Assembly (NCBI GenBank): GCA_011087645.1
Contig: JAALLF010000003.1
Span: 186,001-250,000, forward strand
Origin: Alphaproteobacteria bacterium
Lineage (GTDB): Bacteria > Pseudomonadota > Alphaproteobacteria > UBA6615
Direction of reading: 5' to 3'
Length of the DNA: 64,000 nucleotides
Of this stretch, positions 35,109-44,521 are shown one piece after another. How positions within the stretch are numbered: the first letter of the stretch is position 1; every line of letters starts with the position of its first letter. The notes under the pieces were generated by a model. It did no database searches and had not been told where the DNA came from. It saw only the letters and a program-made list of their open reading frames with translations. Made by a program: the position numbers and the translations under genes.

Positions 35109-35876
35109 ATGACATCGCCGCGTCTCTCGGCGCTTCTCGTCGTTCATAACGAGGAGGCGCAGCTGGCGGCGTGCCTGGACACAGTTAAGTTCGCCGACGA
35201 GTTGGTGGTTGTTCTCGACCGGTGCACCGACCGGTCCAAAACGATCGCCGCGAGGTATGGCGCCCAGCTTATCGAAGGCGCGTGGGAGCTCGAGGGGTCG
35301 CGCCGGAATGCCGGCATAGAGGCTTGCACGGGCGATTGGGTCGTCGAAGTTGATGCCGATGAGCGGGTAACGCCCGCGCTCGCTGAAGAAATACGCGCTA
35401 CCATCGCGGTCGCGCCCTATGGCCATTTCCTCATTCCGTTCGACAATTATGTCGGCGACCGCCTCGTCAAATATGGTTGGGGAGCAGCTTGGGGGGTGAG
35501 CGCGACGGTACGGCTGTTTGCCAACGGGCCCGACGGGCCGGCAAAAAAGTGGGGTGATCAAAGGGTCCATCCTCGCCTCGAACTGAAAGGCGTAAAGGGC
35601 ACGTTGAACGCATCGATGGAACATTATGTCGACCGCGACATTTCCGACATGCTCCAGCGTTTGGACCGTTACACGACGGCCCGCGCTTCGGACTTGCGTG
35701 CGATGGGCGACATAGGCACCTTCGGGCGAAATGTGCGGCGGATATTTTCGCGATTTTGGAAATGCTATATTTCGCGGCGCGGATACCGCGAAGGCGCCTA
35801 CGGTTTTTTAATTGCTTTGATGGCCGGCTTGTATCCGATTTTAAGCTATCTCAAAGCGCGTTATGAGGACGACTAA
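35109..35876 (+). CDS. Glycosyltransferase family 2 (WaaE/KdtX-like)
   Basis: 255 residues from ATG 35109; GTG 35094, whose codon overlaps the previous stop, is an alternative. GT-A core: LSALLVVHNEEAQLAACLDT, ELVVVLDRCTDRSKTIA, and the metal-binding motif VVEVDADERVTPAL. The C-terminal FWKCYISRRGYREGAYGFLI resembles the membrane-proximal end of WaaE beta-1,4-glucosyltransferases acting on the lipopolysaccharide core. Acceptor not determinable here. Overlaps or abuts both neighbours. Confidence 0.87.
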   Translation: MTSPRLSALLVVHNEEAQLAACLDTVKFADELVVVLDRCTDRSKTIAARYGAQLIEGAWELEGSRRNAGIEACTGDWVVEVDADERVTPALAEEIRATIAVAPYGHFLIPFDNYVGDRLVKYGWGAAWGVSATVRLFANGPDGPAKKWGDQRVHPRLELKGVKGTLNASMEHYVDRDISDMLQRLDRYTTARASDLRAMGDIGTFGRNVRRIFSRFWKCYISRRGYREGAYGFLIALMAGLYPILSYLKARYEDD

Positions 35877-35879
35877 GCC

Positions 35880-36920
35880 TTGCGCCTGATGCAAACCATG
35901 GCAGGTGCGGAGGTCGGTGGAGCTGAGGCGTTCTTCGTTCGGCTGGCGATCGCGCTGGAAGCATTCGATATTTCGCAACAGCTGGTCATTCGCCGCGACC
36001 CGTCGCGCGCGCGGGCGCTGCGCGAAGGCGGCGTTTCGCCGATCGAACTACCTTTCGGCGGCCGGATGGATTTTCGCACCCGTCCGGCGCTGCAGCGCGA
36101 GATCGCCCGTTTCCGCCCCGACGTCATTTTAAGTTGGATGAGCCGTGCTGCTTGGGCCACGCCCGCAGCGCCCGGGAACTATGCGCATATCGGACGGTTG
36201 GGGGGGTACTACGACCTGAAATATTACAGTAACTGCGATTATCTGGTGGGAAACACCGCCGATATCGTTGACTACGTCATCGCCGAAGGCTTCGACCCGG
36301 ACCGTGTGGTGCGGCTACCGAATTTTGTCTATCCGCCGGCCAATCCCCCCCTGTCGCGAATGGGATTGGATACGCCGCTAGATGTCCCCTTGCTGGTGAC
36401 GATGGGGCGGTTGCACGAGAATAAGGCGTTCGACACACTATTGCGGACCATGACGGAAGTACCCGAGGCCTGGTTGTGGATTGCCGGCGACGGGCCCGAA
36501 GCGGCGGCGTTAAAGGGGCTGGCCCGTGACTTGGGGGTTGCCGAGCGAACCCGCTTCTTAGGCTGGCGCGACGATTCCGACGCGTTGATGCGCGCCGCCG
36601 ATATTTACATCTGTCCGTCGCGCCATGAACCGTTGGGTAACGTCGTGCTGGAAGCGTGGGCGGCGGAAAAACCGGTTATCGCCACAGCGGCGGCCGGCCC
36701 CGCGGAGTTACTCGGCAATAATGAACGAGGATTGTTGGTGCCGGTGGACGCGCCATCTGAACTGGCGCGAGCGATTAACGATCTGCTGGCGGCGCCGGAA
36801 CAGGCCGCGCGCCTGGCCGCTGCCGGTCGCGCGGCGTACGAACGCGAATTCACCGAAGACGCCGTGACGGCGCAGTATTTGGCATTTTTCGAAAAGGCGC
36901 GACGCGAATGTGCGGTATAG
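35880..36920 (+). CDS. Glycosyltransferase family 4
   Basis: 346 residues. GT-B fold, GT4 family: AGAEVGGAEAFFVRLAIALE near the N-terminus, LLVTMGRLHENKAFDTLL, and the donor-site segment ADIYICPSRHEPLGNVVLEA with the conserved Glu. Start TTG 35880 or ATG 35889. It follows the GT2 gene by 3 bases and overlaps asnB by 13, so it belongs to the same envelope-glycan operon. Confidence 0.87.
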   Translation: MRLMQTMAGAEVGGAEAFFVRLAIALEAFDISQQLVIRRDPSRARALREGGVSPIELPFGGRMDFRTRPALQREIARFRPDVILSWMSRAAWATPAAPGNYAHIGRLGGYYDLKYYSNCDYLVGNTADIVDYVIAEGFDPDRVVRLPNFVYPPANPPLSRMGLDTPLDVPLLVTMGRLHENKAFDTLLRTMTEVPEAWLWIAGDGPEAAALKGLARDLGVAERTRFLGWRDDSDALMRAADIYICPSRHEPLGNVVLEAWAAEKPVIATAAAGPAELLGNNERGLLVPVDAPSELARAINDLLAAPEQAARLAAAGRAAYEREFTEDAVTAQYLAFFEKARRECAV

Positions 36921-38686
36921 TCGGATTGATGACGCGCGACGGCAGCGCGCCGGATGACCATGTCGTCGGCGAACTCGCCGCCGCAGTGCGCCATCGGGGT
37001 CCCGATGGTGAGGGACGCTATAGCGCGCGTAATTTCGCTATGGCGCAAACCCGTCTCGCGATCATCGATTTGGAAACCGGCGATCAGCCACTCTATGAGC
37101 CCGGCGGAACCGCATTGGTCGCGAACGGCGAGATTTACAATTATATCGAGCTACGTTCCGATTTCGGCGGCGCGAGCTTTTCCACCGCATCCGATTGCGA
37201 GGCGCCGTTGCATCTGTACTGCCGCCATGGACTCGACTTTGTCGATCATTTGCGCGGTATGTATGCGATCGCGCTCTACGACCCCGTCGAGGGCCAGCTT
37301 GTCTTGTCCCGCGACCCGTTCGGTATTAAGCCGCTCTATTATTCCGAGACCGAGGCCGGTTTCTGCTTCGCTTCCGAACCCCAAGCCCTACTGAAAGCCG
37401 GTCTGGTGGACCGCGCCATCAACCCCACGGCGCGCGCCGAGTTGCTGCAGCTGCAATATACGACTGGCGCAGATACGGTCTTTAAGAACATCCAGCGGGT
37501 CTTGCCTGGTGAGACCCTGGTCGTGCGCGACGGCAGAATCGTCGCGCGCCGCCGCAAAGCGGCCCTGCCGCAGACCGGGCCGGCCGATTGGGATGGCGCG
37601 ACGGCGTTGGAGCTGCTCGACGAGGCGCTGCATGACAGTGTTGAAATTCACCAGCGCGCCGATGTTCCCTACGGCATGTTTCTCTCCGGCGGCGTCGACA
37701 GCTCGGTGTTGCTGGCGTTAATGGCCGAGCTCAACGAACAACCGGTGCTGACTTTTACCGCCGGGTTTGACGATCCCTCGGTGCCCGATGAACGCGAACA
37801 CGCCAAACGTATTGCACACGAGGTGGGTGCGGAAACCGTGGATGTAGGGATTACCCAGCAAGATCTATGGCAGCGGTTGCCGGAAATCGCCGCGGCGGTC
37901 GACGACCCGGCGGCTGATTATGCTATTTTGCCGACTTACCTGCTGGGTGAAGCGGTTCGTAAAAGTGGCCTGAAGGTGGTTTTGACCGGCGAGGGTGGCG
38001 ACGAACTTTTCGCCGGCTATGGTCGTTACCGAAGCGTGGTCAGACCCTGGTGGCAAGGTGGGCGTAACATGCGCGCGCGCGGCATGCTCGACGGTTTGGA
38101 CATCTTACGTGAAAACCCTGTTGGTTGGCGCGATGGCATATCCGCCGCCGAAGAGATGCTCACCAGCGGCCCGCTCACTCGTCTACAGGTTGCCCAGGCG
38201 GCCGATTGCGCCGATTGGTTGCCCAATGATTTGCTGACCAAGGTCGACCGCTGCCTGATGGCCCATGGGGTTGAGGGGCGAACGCCTTTTCTTGACCCCC
38301 GTGTCGCCGCCGTGGCGTTCCGCCTATCGGATCAATTGAAGGTGAATGACGGGCTTGGCAAATGGTTACTGCGTCGATGGCTAGGTGACCGCCTACCGAT
38401 CTCAGACGCGTTTGAACGCAAGCGCGGGTTCTCTGTGCCGGTCGCCGAATGGATCTTCGCGCGCGGCGCGGAAATCGGGCCTTTGGTCGCGAATCAGCCA
38501 GGAATCGCGGAAATCTGCGAGCCGAAAAGAGTCGAAAGTCTGTACCAGCGACGGGGTAAAAGGCAGGGATTTGCCGCTTGGTTGCTGCTTTTTTACGCGC
38601 TGTGGCATAATCAGCATATTGTTGGAAATTCCGGCGTCGGCGGCGATGTGTTCGAGGTTCTGGACGCCGCCCGCCGAGCAGCCTAG
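36908..38686 (+). CDS. asnB: Asparagine synthase (glutamine-hydrolysing)
   Basis: 592 residues. N-terminal class II amidotransferase starting MCGIVGLM, Cys2 as nucleophile, with AAVRHRGPDGEG and VANGEIYNYIELR. The synthetase domain has the ATP-pyrophosphatase loop FLSGGVDSSVLLALM and GEGGDELFAGYGRY. It makes asparagine or amidates a related carboxyl substrate; enzymes of this type are often found in surface-polysaccharide loci, and its overlap with a GT4 gene supports such a role here, though ordinary asparagine synthesis cannot be excluded. Confidence 0.88.
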   Translation: MCGIVGLMTRDGSAPDDHVVGELAAAVRHRGPDGEGRYSARNFAMAQTRLAIIDLETGDQPLYEPGGTALVANGEIYNYIELRSDFGGASFSTASDCEAPLHLYCRHGLDFVDHLRGMYAIALYDPVEGQLVLSRDPFGIKPLYYSETEAGFCFASEPQALLKAGLVDRAINPTARAELLQLQYTTGADTVFKNIQRVLPGETLVVRDGRIVARRRKAALPQTGPADWDGATALELLDEALHDSVEIHQRADVPYGMFLSGGVDSSVLLALMAELNEQPVLTFTAGFDDPSVPDEREHAKRIAHEVGAETVDVGITQQDLWQRLPEIAAAVDDPAADYAILPTYLLGEAVRKSGLKVVLTGEGGDELFAGYGRYRSVVRPWWQGGRNMRARGMLDGLDILRENPVGWRDGISAAEEMLTSGPLTRLQVAQAADCADWLPNDLLTKVDRCLMAHGVEGRTPFLDPRVAAVAFRLSDQLKVNDGLGKWLLRRWLGDRLPISDAFERKRGFSVPVAEWIFARGAEIGPLVANQPGIAEICEPKRVESLYQRRGKRQGFAAWLLLFYALWHNQHIVGNSGVGGDVFEVLDAARRAA

Positions 38687-38766
38687 TTAACCGTCAGGGG
38701 TAACGCCCTCAAACATTCGATCGGCCCGTGCGACAGTGAGCCCGGCCGTATAATAAGGAGACAGAA

Positions 38767-39927
38767 ATGACTGCGTGTATCGTCGGTTGGGATCATTTGA
38801 AGTTCGGCAAGCATGAGGGCGAAGACATCGAGGACATGATTGTCCAGGTCGCCACCGGCGCGCTTAGGGACTCCGGTATCGCGCCCAAGGATGTCGATGC
38901 CATTTATCTTGGAACCTTCGGCGGTGGCTTTGTGCAACAGGAATTTCCCGCCTCGCTGGTTCTCCAGGCGTCCGAGGATTTGCGGTTCAAACCGGCAACC
39001 CATGTGGAGAATGCCTGCGCGACCGGATCGGCGGCGCTCTATCAGGGCCTGAACCATATCGCGGCGAAGAAAGCGCGGATTGTCTTGGTGGTTGGTGTGG
39101 AGAAAATGACCGAGGTCGGCGGTGAGGTGCTTGGCGGTATCTTGTCGAAGGCATCGTACCTGCGCGAAGAATCGGCCTCGAGCTTTGCCGAAATTTTCGG
39201 CCAGATTACCGACCGCTATTTCCAGGCCTACGGCGATAAATCAGACGCTTTGGCGATGATCGCGGCGAAGAACCACAAAAACGGCTGTGACAATCCCTAC
39301 GCGCAGATGCAAAAGGATCTGGGCTACGATTTCTGCCGCAACGTGTCCGAGAAAAACCCGGTCGTCGCCGGGCCGCTCAAACGCACGGACTGCTCGTTGG
39401 TCTCCGACGGTGCAGCGGCCCTGGTCTTGGCGGATGTGGATACTGCGCTGACAATGGATAAGGCGGTCTATTTCCGCGGCGCCCAGCATGTGCAGGATTT
39501 CATGCCCATGTCGCGGCGTAATGTGATCGACTTTGACGGGCCGGCGCAGGCTTGGAGCCAGGCCTTTGCCGAGGCCAACATTACCTTGGAAGACCTTGGC
39601 TTCGCGGAAGTCCATGACTGCTTCACCAGCGCTGAGATGTTGACTTATGAGGCGATGGGCCTAACCCCGCGCGGCGAGGGCGAGGTCGCGATCAAGGAAG
39701 GTTGGACGACGGCTGATGGCAAGTTGCCGGTCAACCGCTCCGGCGGCCTTAAGGCGAAGGGTCATCCTTTGGGGGCGACCGGTGTTTCGATGCACATCAT
39801 TGCCTCGATGCAGCTTACCGGAACCGCCGGCGACATGCAGTTGCCAGATCCCAAACTGGCCGGTGTTTTCAACATGGGCGGTTCAGCGGTCTCGAACTAT
39901 GTGTCGGTGCTCGAGCGTCTGCGCTAA
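38767..39927 (+). CDS. Thiolase-superfamily acetyl-CoA acetyltransferase (SCP-x type)
   Basis: 386 residues, with AAGGAGA ahead of ATG 38767. Active-site Cys in HVENACATGSAALYQG, His in FAEVHDCFTSAEML region and the C-terminal GGLKAKGHPLGATGVSMH with the second active-site Cys replaced by the SCP-2-thiolase layout. This subfamily includes lipid-transfer thiolases such as DitF-like proteins; the substrate is unknown. A terminator follows. Confidence 0.87.
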   Translation: MTACIVGWDHLKFGKHEGEDIEDMIVQVATGALRDSGIAPKDVDAIYLGTFGGGFVQQEFPASLVLQASEDLRFKPATHVENACATGSAALYQGLNHIAAKKARIVLVVGVEKMTEVGGEVLGGILSKASYLREESASSFAEIFGQITDRYFQAYGDKSDALAMIAAKNHKNGCDNPYAQMQKDLGYDFCRNVSEKNPVVAGPLKRTDCSLVSDGAAALVLADVDTALTMDKAVYFRGAQHVQDFMPMSRRNVIDFDGPAQAWSQAFAEANITLEDLGFAEVHDCFTSAEMLTYEAMGLTPRGEGEVAIKEGWTTADGKLPVNRSGGLKAKGHPLGATGVSMHIIASMQLTGTAGDMQLPDPKLAGVFNMGGSAVSNYVSVLERLR

Positions 39928-39946
39928 CGCAGTCCCAACCCGATAA

Positions 39947-39976
39947 AAGAAAACGCCCCTTCACGGGGCGTTTTTT
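39947..39976. terminator. Terminator between the thiolase and pagL-like genes
   Basis: 8-bp stem AACGCCCC / GGGGCGTT, loop TTCAC, followed by T6 and preceded by A-rich sequence, so it can serve both converging genes. Confidence 0.88.
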
Positions 39977-39995
39977 ATGGCCTCTCGCGCGTGTC

Positions 39996-40505
39996 CTAAA
40001 ATCTGTCTAACGGGATATGATAGTAAATCGTCGCGATTTCGGTCCCCGGGTTCTGCTCGGTCAGATGGGCGTTGGAAATGTGGCTGACCGCAAGCGATAG
40101 CCGCGATCTATCATCGAAGCGGTAACCGAGTTCGAGCTGTGAACGGAACTCGACGGCGCTGCCCAGGTCCTTGCCGTCGCCATCGGCATACACGCCGACG
40201 CCGAAACTCGGTGTTAGCACGACCCGACGACCGAAATAGATGTCGCTAAGCACGCCGGCGACGCCATAGGCCGCGACGTCGGACGTAACTTCGACCCCAA
40301 TCCAGGGTTTTATGAAGCCGAGAAACTTGGCCTTTGAGCGATATTCGACACGCAAATCGACGGCGTCGCGATCATCGTTAAAATCGTACCAACCCACGCC
40401 GAAGCTCAGAAAGCTTGGATCGTCGGCCGACGCCGCTGGCGCCATCGTCGTCGTAGCTAGGATGAAGGCGGTCAGAAAAGATAACGCCCTGGCGCGTCGC
40501 GTCAT
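39996..40505 (-). CDS. Lipid A 3-O-deacylase (PagL-like) outer-membrane protein
   Basis: 169 residues from ATG 40505. Signal peptide ending APAASA before DDPSFLSFG, then alternating beta strands as in an 8-strand barrel. The PagL catalytic triad spacing is intact: His142 and Ser144 in AVSHISNAH, and Glu156 in PGTEIATIY, i.e. +2 and +14 from the His, as in Pseudomonas PagL (H126, S128, E140). Ends in F, as outer-membrane proteins do. It would remove the 3-position acyl chain of lipid A in the outer membrane. Confidence 0.85.
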   Translation of the reverse strand: MTRRARALSFLTAFILATTTMAPAASADDPSFLSFGVGWYDFNDDRDAVDLRVEYRSKAKFLGFIKPWIGVEVTSDVAAYGVAGVLSDIYFGRRVVLTPSFGVGVYADGDGKDLGSAVEFRSQLELGYRFDDRSRLSLAVSHISNAHLTEQNPGTEIATIYYHIPLDRF

Positions 40506-40643
40506 GATGTCCCCCAATATAACCCAAGCTGGCCTCGCGTCCGGCCACTTGGATTGTTACAAGTTAAGTGCTACCGCGTCATTCGATTTGATGCAAATCC
40601 AAGCGTGGCAAAACCACGCCAGAAATCAGGGATCCCACCAGTC

Positions 40644-41642
40644 ATGCCGAACGATTTTACAGCGCTCGTCCTCGATAATGCCGACGATAATTTTAACGTC
40701 GAGATCAAATCGATTTCGGACGGCGATCTGCCCGAGGGCGACGTCACCGTCGCGGTGGAGTATTCGACCGTCAATTATAAGGACGGCTTGATCGTCGATG
40801 GCAATAAGGGCCGCCTGGTCCGCAATTTTCCCCATGTCCCCGGTATCGATTTCGCGGGCACAGTGGAGCACTCCGATAATCCCGACTACAAACCCGGCGA
40901 TAAGGTCGTTTTGACCGGCTGGCGTGTTGGCGAGGTTCATTGGGGCGGCTTGGCGCAACGCGCGCGGGTGCAGGCCGGCTGGCTTGTGTCGCTACCAGAC
41001 GGAATCTCGACCCTGCAAGCCATGGCAGTCGGAACCGCCGGCTTTACCGCCATGCTCTGCGTCGATGCATTAGAGCAAGATGGCCTCGTTCCGGACAGCG
41101 GCGAGGTGTTGGTTACCGGCGCTGGTGGTGGAGTGGGCAGCACCGCGACGTCGATCTTGGCGGCGCGCGGCTATACGGTGGTGGCGTCGACCGGTCGCCG
41201 TGAACTCGATGAATATCTTACGGATTTGGGCGCGGCCGAAATTATTGATCGCAAGGACTTGTCTGAAACCGAAGCGCGGCCGCTTGAAAAAGAACGCTGG
41301 GCGGGCTGTGTCGATTCCGTCGCCGGAACCACGTTGGCGACGGCGCTGGCGCAGATGAAATATGGCGCACCGGTCGCGGCCTGTGGGTTGGCTGGCGGTA
41401 ACGGTTTGAACACGACCATTCTTCCCTTCATTCTGCGCGGCGTAAATCTGCTGGGTATCGATTCGGTCATGCAACCGGCGGCCAACCGGCAGCGCATCTG
41501 GCAACGCATCGTCGACGACCTCCCCCTGGGCAAACTTGATGCCATGACATCGGTTCGTCCCCTGGCCGATGTGCCGCAATTGGCCAGTGAAATCCTGAAG
41601 GGGCAGGTGCGCGGACGCACGGTTATCGACGTGAACGCCTGA
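40644..41642 (+). CDS. acuI: MDR-family oxidoreductase (AcuI/YhdH, acrylyl-CoA reductase-like)
   Basis: 332 residues from ATG 40644. Zinc-independent medium-chain reductase: VEYSTVNYKDGLIVDGNKG, FPHVPGIDFAGTVE, the NADPH loop VTGAGGGVGSTATSIL, and the AcuI-like MKYGAPVAACGLAGG and NLLGIDSVM. AcuI reduces acryloyl-CoA to propionyl-CoA with NADPH, also detoxifying acrylate from DMSP. Upstream in-frame codons (from 40554) are outside the family start. Confidence 0.88.
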   Translation: MPNDFTALVLDNADDNFNVEIKSISDGDLPEGDVTVAVEYSTVNYKDGLIVDGNKGRLVRNFPHVPGIDFAGTVEHSDNPDYKPGDKVVLTGWRVGEVHWGGLAQRARVQAGWLVSLPDGISTLQAMAVGTAGFTAMLCVDALEQDGLVPDSGEVLVTGAGGGVGSTATSILAARGYTVVASTGRRELDEYLTDLGAAEIIDRKDLSETEARPLEKERWAGCVDSVAGTTLATALAQMKYGAPVAACGLAGGNGLNTTILPFILRGVNLLGIDSVMQPAANRQRIWQRIVDDLPLGKLDAMTSVRPLADVPQLASEILKGQVRGRTVIDVNA

Positions 41643-41700
41643 TCGAGTTCGGGCGAGGTCACTAACAAGGTGTTAACGCTTTTCTGCTAAAACTCATGGG

Positions 41701-42009
41701 ATGGTACGCCCGTTCCCGATAATTCGGCTTCGCCGCGGCTTTTTCGCCGCTGGTCTGTGCTTGGCCTTGAGCGCCTGTGAAAACCCCTGGCTTGAAGATG
41801 CGCCGTCGCTCGAGACCGTGCTTTCCAAGGGTTGGTTGTTTGGCGACAAGGTGGAAGTCGCACCGCCAAGGGCAGCCCAGCCTCTCTATTGCTACGAAAC
41901 CATCGGCGTGGGTGATTGTTACGATCAGCCGCTAGAGGATGGTGGAAACCGCCTGGTTGGCTTTGAAGGTCCGGCACCGTTGGTCGACCCGATGCCGGCT
42001 AAGCCGTAA
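41701..42009 (+). CDS. Hypothetical lipoprotein
   Basis: 102 residues. Lipoprotein signal peptide: RLRRGFFAAGLCLALSAC, lipobox LSAC. The mature part contains the Cys pair in QPLYCYETIGVGDCYDQPL, a short motif known from small alphaproteobacterial lipoproteins whose function is not established. Proline-rich C-terminus. Ahead of the Sel1 gene on the same strand. Confidence 0.7.
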   Translation: MVRPFPIIRLRRGFFAAGLCLALSACENPWLEDAPSLETVLSKGWLFGDKVEVAPPRAAQPLYCYETIGVGDCYDQPLEDGGNRLVGFEGPAPLVDPMPAKP

Positions 42010-42115
42010 CAATTGTCGACCAGCCGGCTGGCTTGAAACCGCGCCAGTTTTGTGGCGTTTAGGGGCCTGGTCCGCAGCGGCCGCCAATATCACCGGAACC
42101 CCGAGGGCAGATCGC

Positions 42116-42670
42116 TTGGTTAGAACAATCGCATTTGCTGTATGTCTGTGCGGCATCGCCGTATCCGAAGCCGCCAACGCCAGCGAGCATCTTGGCCGCG
42201 GTAGCTATGGCGAAGCCCTAGAGTGGTACTTTAACGCCGCCGAGGCTGGTAACGCGCAAGCGCAGTTTTTGCTCGGCTTAAAATACGAAACCGGCACCGA
42301 TGTCCCCCGCGATCTGGGCGAGGCGGCAAACTGGTTTGAAAAAGCGGCGCGCCAGGGAAATACCGAAGCGCAGTTCAAGTTCGCCACGTTGTTGGAGCAT
42401 GGGCGCGGCCGGAACGCTGATCCGATCGCAGCCGCGCAATGGTATGAGCGCGCGGCGCGCGAGGGGTTTGCCCCGGCGCAGTATAATTTGGCGGTGCTGC
42501 GCATTAACGGCGCATCGACCGACGAAGAGCGTATTGCCGGCTTGGTCTGGCTCATTAAGGCGCGCGAAAACGGAATGGAGCCGGCAGTAAAGTTCCTGAC
42601 GCGTCTCGAAGCGCTGTGGCCAAGCGAACTTATCGCCACCGCGCGCCAGCGCGCGGCCGATGAAGGTTGA
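42116..42670 (+). CDS. Secreted Sel1-repeat protein
   Basis: 184 residues from TTG 42116, which gives a signal peptide (RTIAFAVCLCGIAVSEA, cleavage near ANA). At least three Sel1-like repeats follow: GEALEWYFNAAEAGNAQAQF, GEAANWFEKAARQGNTEAQF and AAAQWYERAAREGFAPAQY. These alpha-alpha units mediate protein contacts, often in the periplasm. A frame open from 41939 is upstream read-through. Overlaps the MFS gene by 11 bases. Confidence 0.78.
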   Translation: MVRTIAFAVCLCGIAVSEAANASEHLGRGSYGEALEWYFNAAEAGNAQAQFLLGLKYETGTDVPRDLGEAANWFEKAARQGNTEAQFKFATLLEHGRGRNADPIAAAQWYERAAREGFAPAQYNLAVLRINGASTDEERIAGLVWLIKARENGMEPAVKFLTRLEALWPSELIATARQRAADEG

Positions 42671-43838
42671 ACCTCGGCACGCGACAGCGATTGCGCTCGG
42701 CGGACTGATTGCGCTGGCGGCCGGGATGGGGGTCGGCCGGTTCGTCTATACGCCGGTGCTGCCCTTCATGGAGGCGGCGCTGGGGCTGACAAAGCCGCAG
42801 GCTGGCTTTATCGCCTCGGTTAATTTCCTCGGCTATCTGTTTGGCGCGTTGCTCGCGGCGTGGTCGGGATTACCCGGCGGGCGGCGGTTCTGGTTACTCA
42901 GCGCGCTTGGCGCCAGCGTCGTAACGACAGCGGCGATGGGCCTGACGACGTCAATGGCGATATTTCTAGGCCTGCGTTTCATCGGCGGCGTCGCCAGCGC
43001 CTTCGTCCTGGTGTTTGCCTCAGTGTTGGTCTTGGATCGTTTGGCGACGTTGGGCCGACCAGGGCTCTCGGCGATTCATTTTGCCGGTGTTGGCGTCGGT
43101 ATTGCTGTGTCCGCGATATTGGTTTCTGGTCTATCGGCGTTTGGCGGTGGCTGGGAAGCCCATTGGATGGCAAGTGGCGCGGTGGCGCTTCTCGGTCTAG
43201 CCGCAGTGATTTGGTTGGTACCGCGAGACGAAACGGTCGAGCGTCCGGCGGCATTCGTAACCGGCGCCAGTGTCGACCCGCGTTTAATTCCGCTGATCGC
43301 CGCATATGGATTATTTGGCTTCGGCTATGTGATTACAGCGACCTTCATCTCAACCATGGTGCTAACCGTTGTCGAGCTACAGCCGATCGAACCGTGGGTT
43401 TGGCTGGTGTTTGGCTTCGCCGCCATTCCGTCGATCGCTCTGTGGACCTGGCTTGGCCGACTGTGGGGCAATGATCGCGCCTTCGCCATAGCATGCGTGG
43501 TCGAGGGGATCGGTGTCGCGCTCAGCGTTTTGACCACAAACGGTTTGGTGGTCTTGCTGGGCGCCGCGCTGCTCGGAGGTACCTTTATGGGCATCACCGC
43601 ATTGGGGTTTGTTTACGCCCGCGACATTTCGGCCGGCGACCCCCGTCGCAGTTTGGCGCTCATGACGGCGGCTTTCGGTCTCGGCCAGATGATTGGCCCA
43701 ACCTTTGCCGGTATGACCTACCAGTTTGGTGACAGTTTTTTATTGCCGTCGCTGGTGGCGACTGCGGCATTGTTGGTCGCCGCGATTTTGGTCCCGAAAA
43801 TACATGATCGCGCCGATGCGGCCGCTTCGCAGAACTGA
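42660..43838 (+). CDS. YbfB/YjiJ-family MFS transporter
   Basis: 392 residues with about twelve membrane segments. The N-terminal GVGRFVYTPVLPFMEAALGL and the FGAL/GxLxG-like FLGYLFGALLAAW are typical of the YbfB/YjiJ branch of the major facilitator superfamily. The substrate is unknown. It starts inside the Sel1 gene and ends 50 bases before the DUF1134 gene. Confidence 0.85.
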   Translation: MKVEPRHATAIALGGLIALAAGMGVGRFVYTPVLPFMEAALGLTKPQAGFIASVNFLGYLFGALLAAWSGLPGGRRFWLLSALGASVVTTAAMGLTTSMAIFLGLRFIGGVASAFVLVFASVLVLDRLATLGRPGLSAIHFAGVGVGIAVSAILVSGLSAFGGGWEAHWMASGAVALLGLAAVIWLVPRDETVERPAAFVTGASVDPRLIPLIAAYGLFGFGYVITATFISTMVLTVVELQPIEPWVWLVFGFAAIPSIALWTWLGRLWGNDRAFAIACVVEGIGVALSVLTTNGLVVLLGAALLGGTFMGITALGFVYARDISAGDPRRSLALMTAAFGLGQMIGPTFAGMTYQFGDSFLLPSLVATAALLVAAILVPKIHDRADAAASQN

Positions 43839-43907
43839 CCGGCGGGTTGCGACTCGCGACTGTGCTACCATCTAACAAAGGATCCCCATTTGTTCAGGAG
43901 TCTATCG

Positions 43908-44489
43908 ATGCGCGATCTTGCTAGTCGGTTTCCCCTATTTCTCTGGGCTTTTGCGCTGGTTGCCCTATTCGCGGTGGTGCCCAATACCGTCCGCGCGGCC
44001 GAAAACGATGGTTATACCCAGGAAGAAATTCTTGCCAAGGCAACCGGATTCTTCGGCGAAACAACCGAAGGACTGGCTAAGGCTATCGAGCATGTCTTCG
44101 AGGATCAGGGGAGGCCTAACGGGTTCGTCACCGGTGAGGAATTCAGCGGCGCGATTGGGGTTGGGCTGCGATTCGGCAAGGGAACCCTCAATCGCAAGGC
44201 CGGAGCGTCTCGCCAGGTACACTGGCAGGGTCCGTCGGTCGGCTTTGATTTGGGTGGTAATGCGTCCAAGGTCTTTGTGCTGGTCTACCATCTTGGCGAT
44301 AGCGAGCAGATTTACCAACGGTTTCCCGGGGTTGAGGGCACGTTTTATTTCGTCGCCGGGGTTGGCGTGAATTACCAGAAATCCGGTGAAATTATTCTTG
44401 CGCCGATCCGTACCGGCGTGGGACTGCGCGCCGGCGCCAATGTGGGCTATTTGCACTACACCAAAAAACGCTCATGGAATCCCTTCTAG
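43908..44489 (+). CDS. DUF1134-family exported protein
   Basis: 193 residues from ATG 43908, with AGGAG 8 bases upstream. Signal peptide ending TVRAA before ENDGYTQEE. The mature chain is the DUF1134 domain (YSC84-like): EEILAKATGFFGETTEGLA, GLRFGKGTLNRK, FVLVYHLGDSEQIYQRFPG and a C-terminal beta region LAPIRTGVGLRAGANVGYL. Found almost only in Alphaproteobacteria; function unknown, possibly lipid-binding. Confidence 0.88.
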   Translation: MRDLASRFPLFLWAFALVALFAVVPNTVRAAENDGYTQEEILAKATGFFGETTEGLAKAIEHVFEDQGRPNGFVTGEEFSGAIGVGLRFGKGTLNRKAGASRQVHWQGPSVGFDLGGNASKVFVLVYHLGDSEQIYQRFPGVEGTFYFVAGVGVNYQKSGEIILAPIRTGVGLRAGANVGYLHYTKKRSWNPF

Positions 44490-44521
44490 CTTTCTCGCCA
44501 GCTACCAAGGCGCCACGCCTG

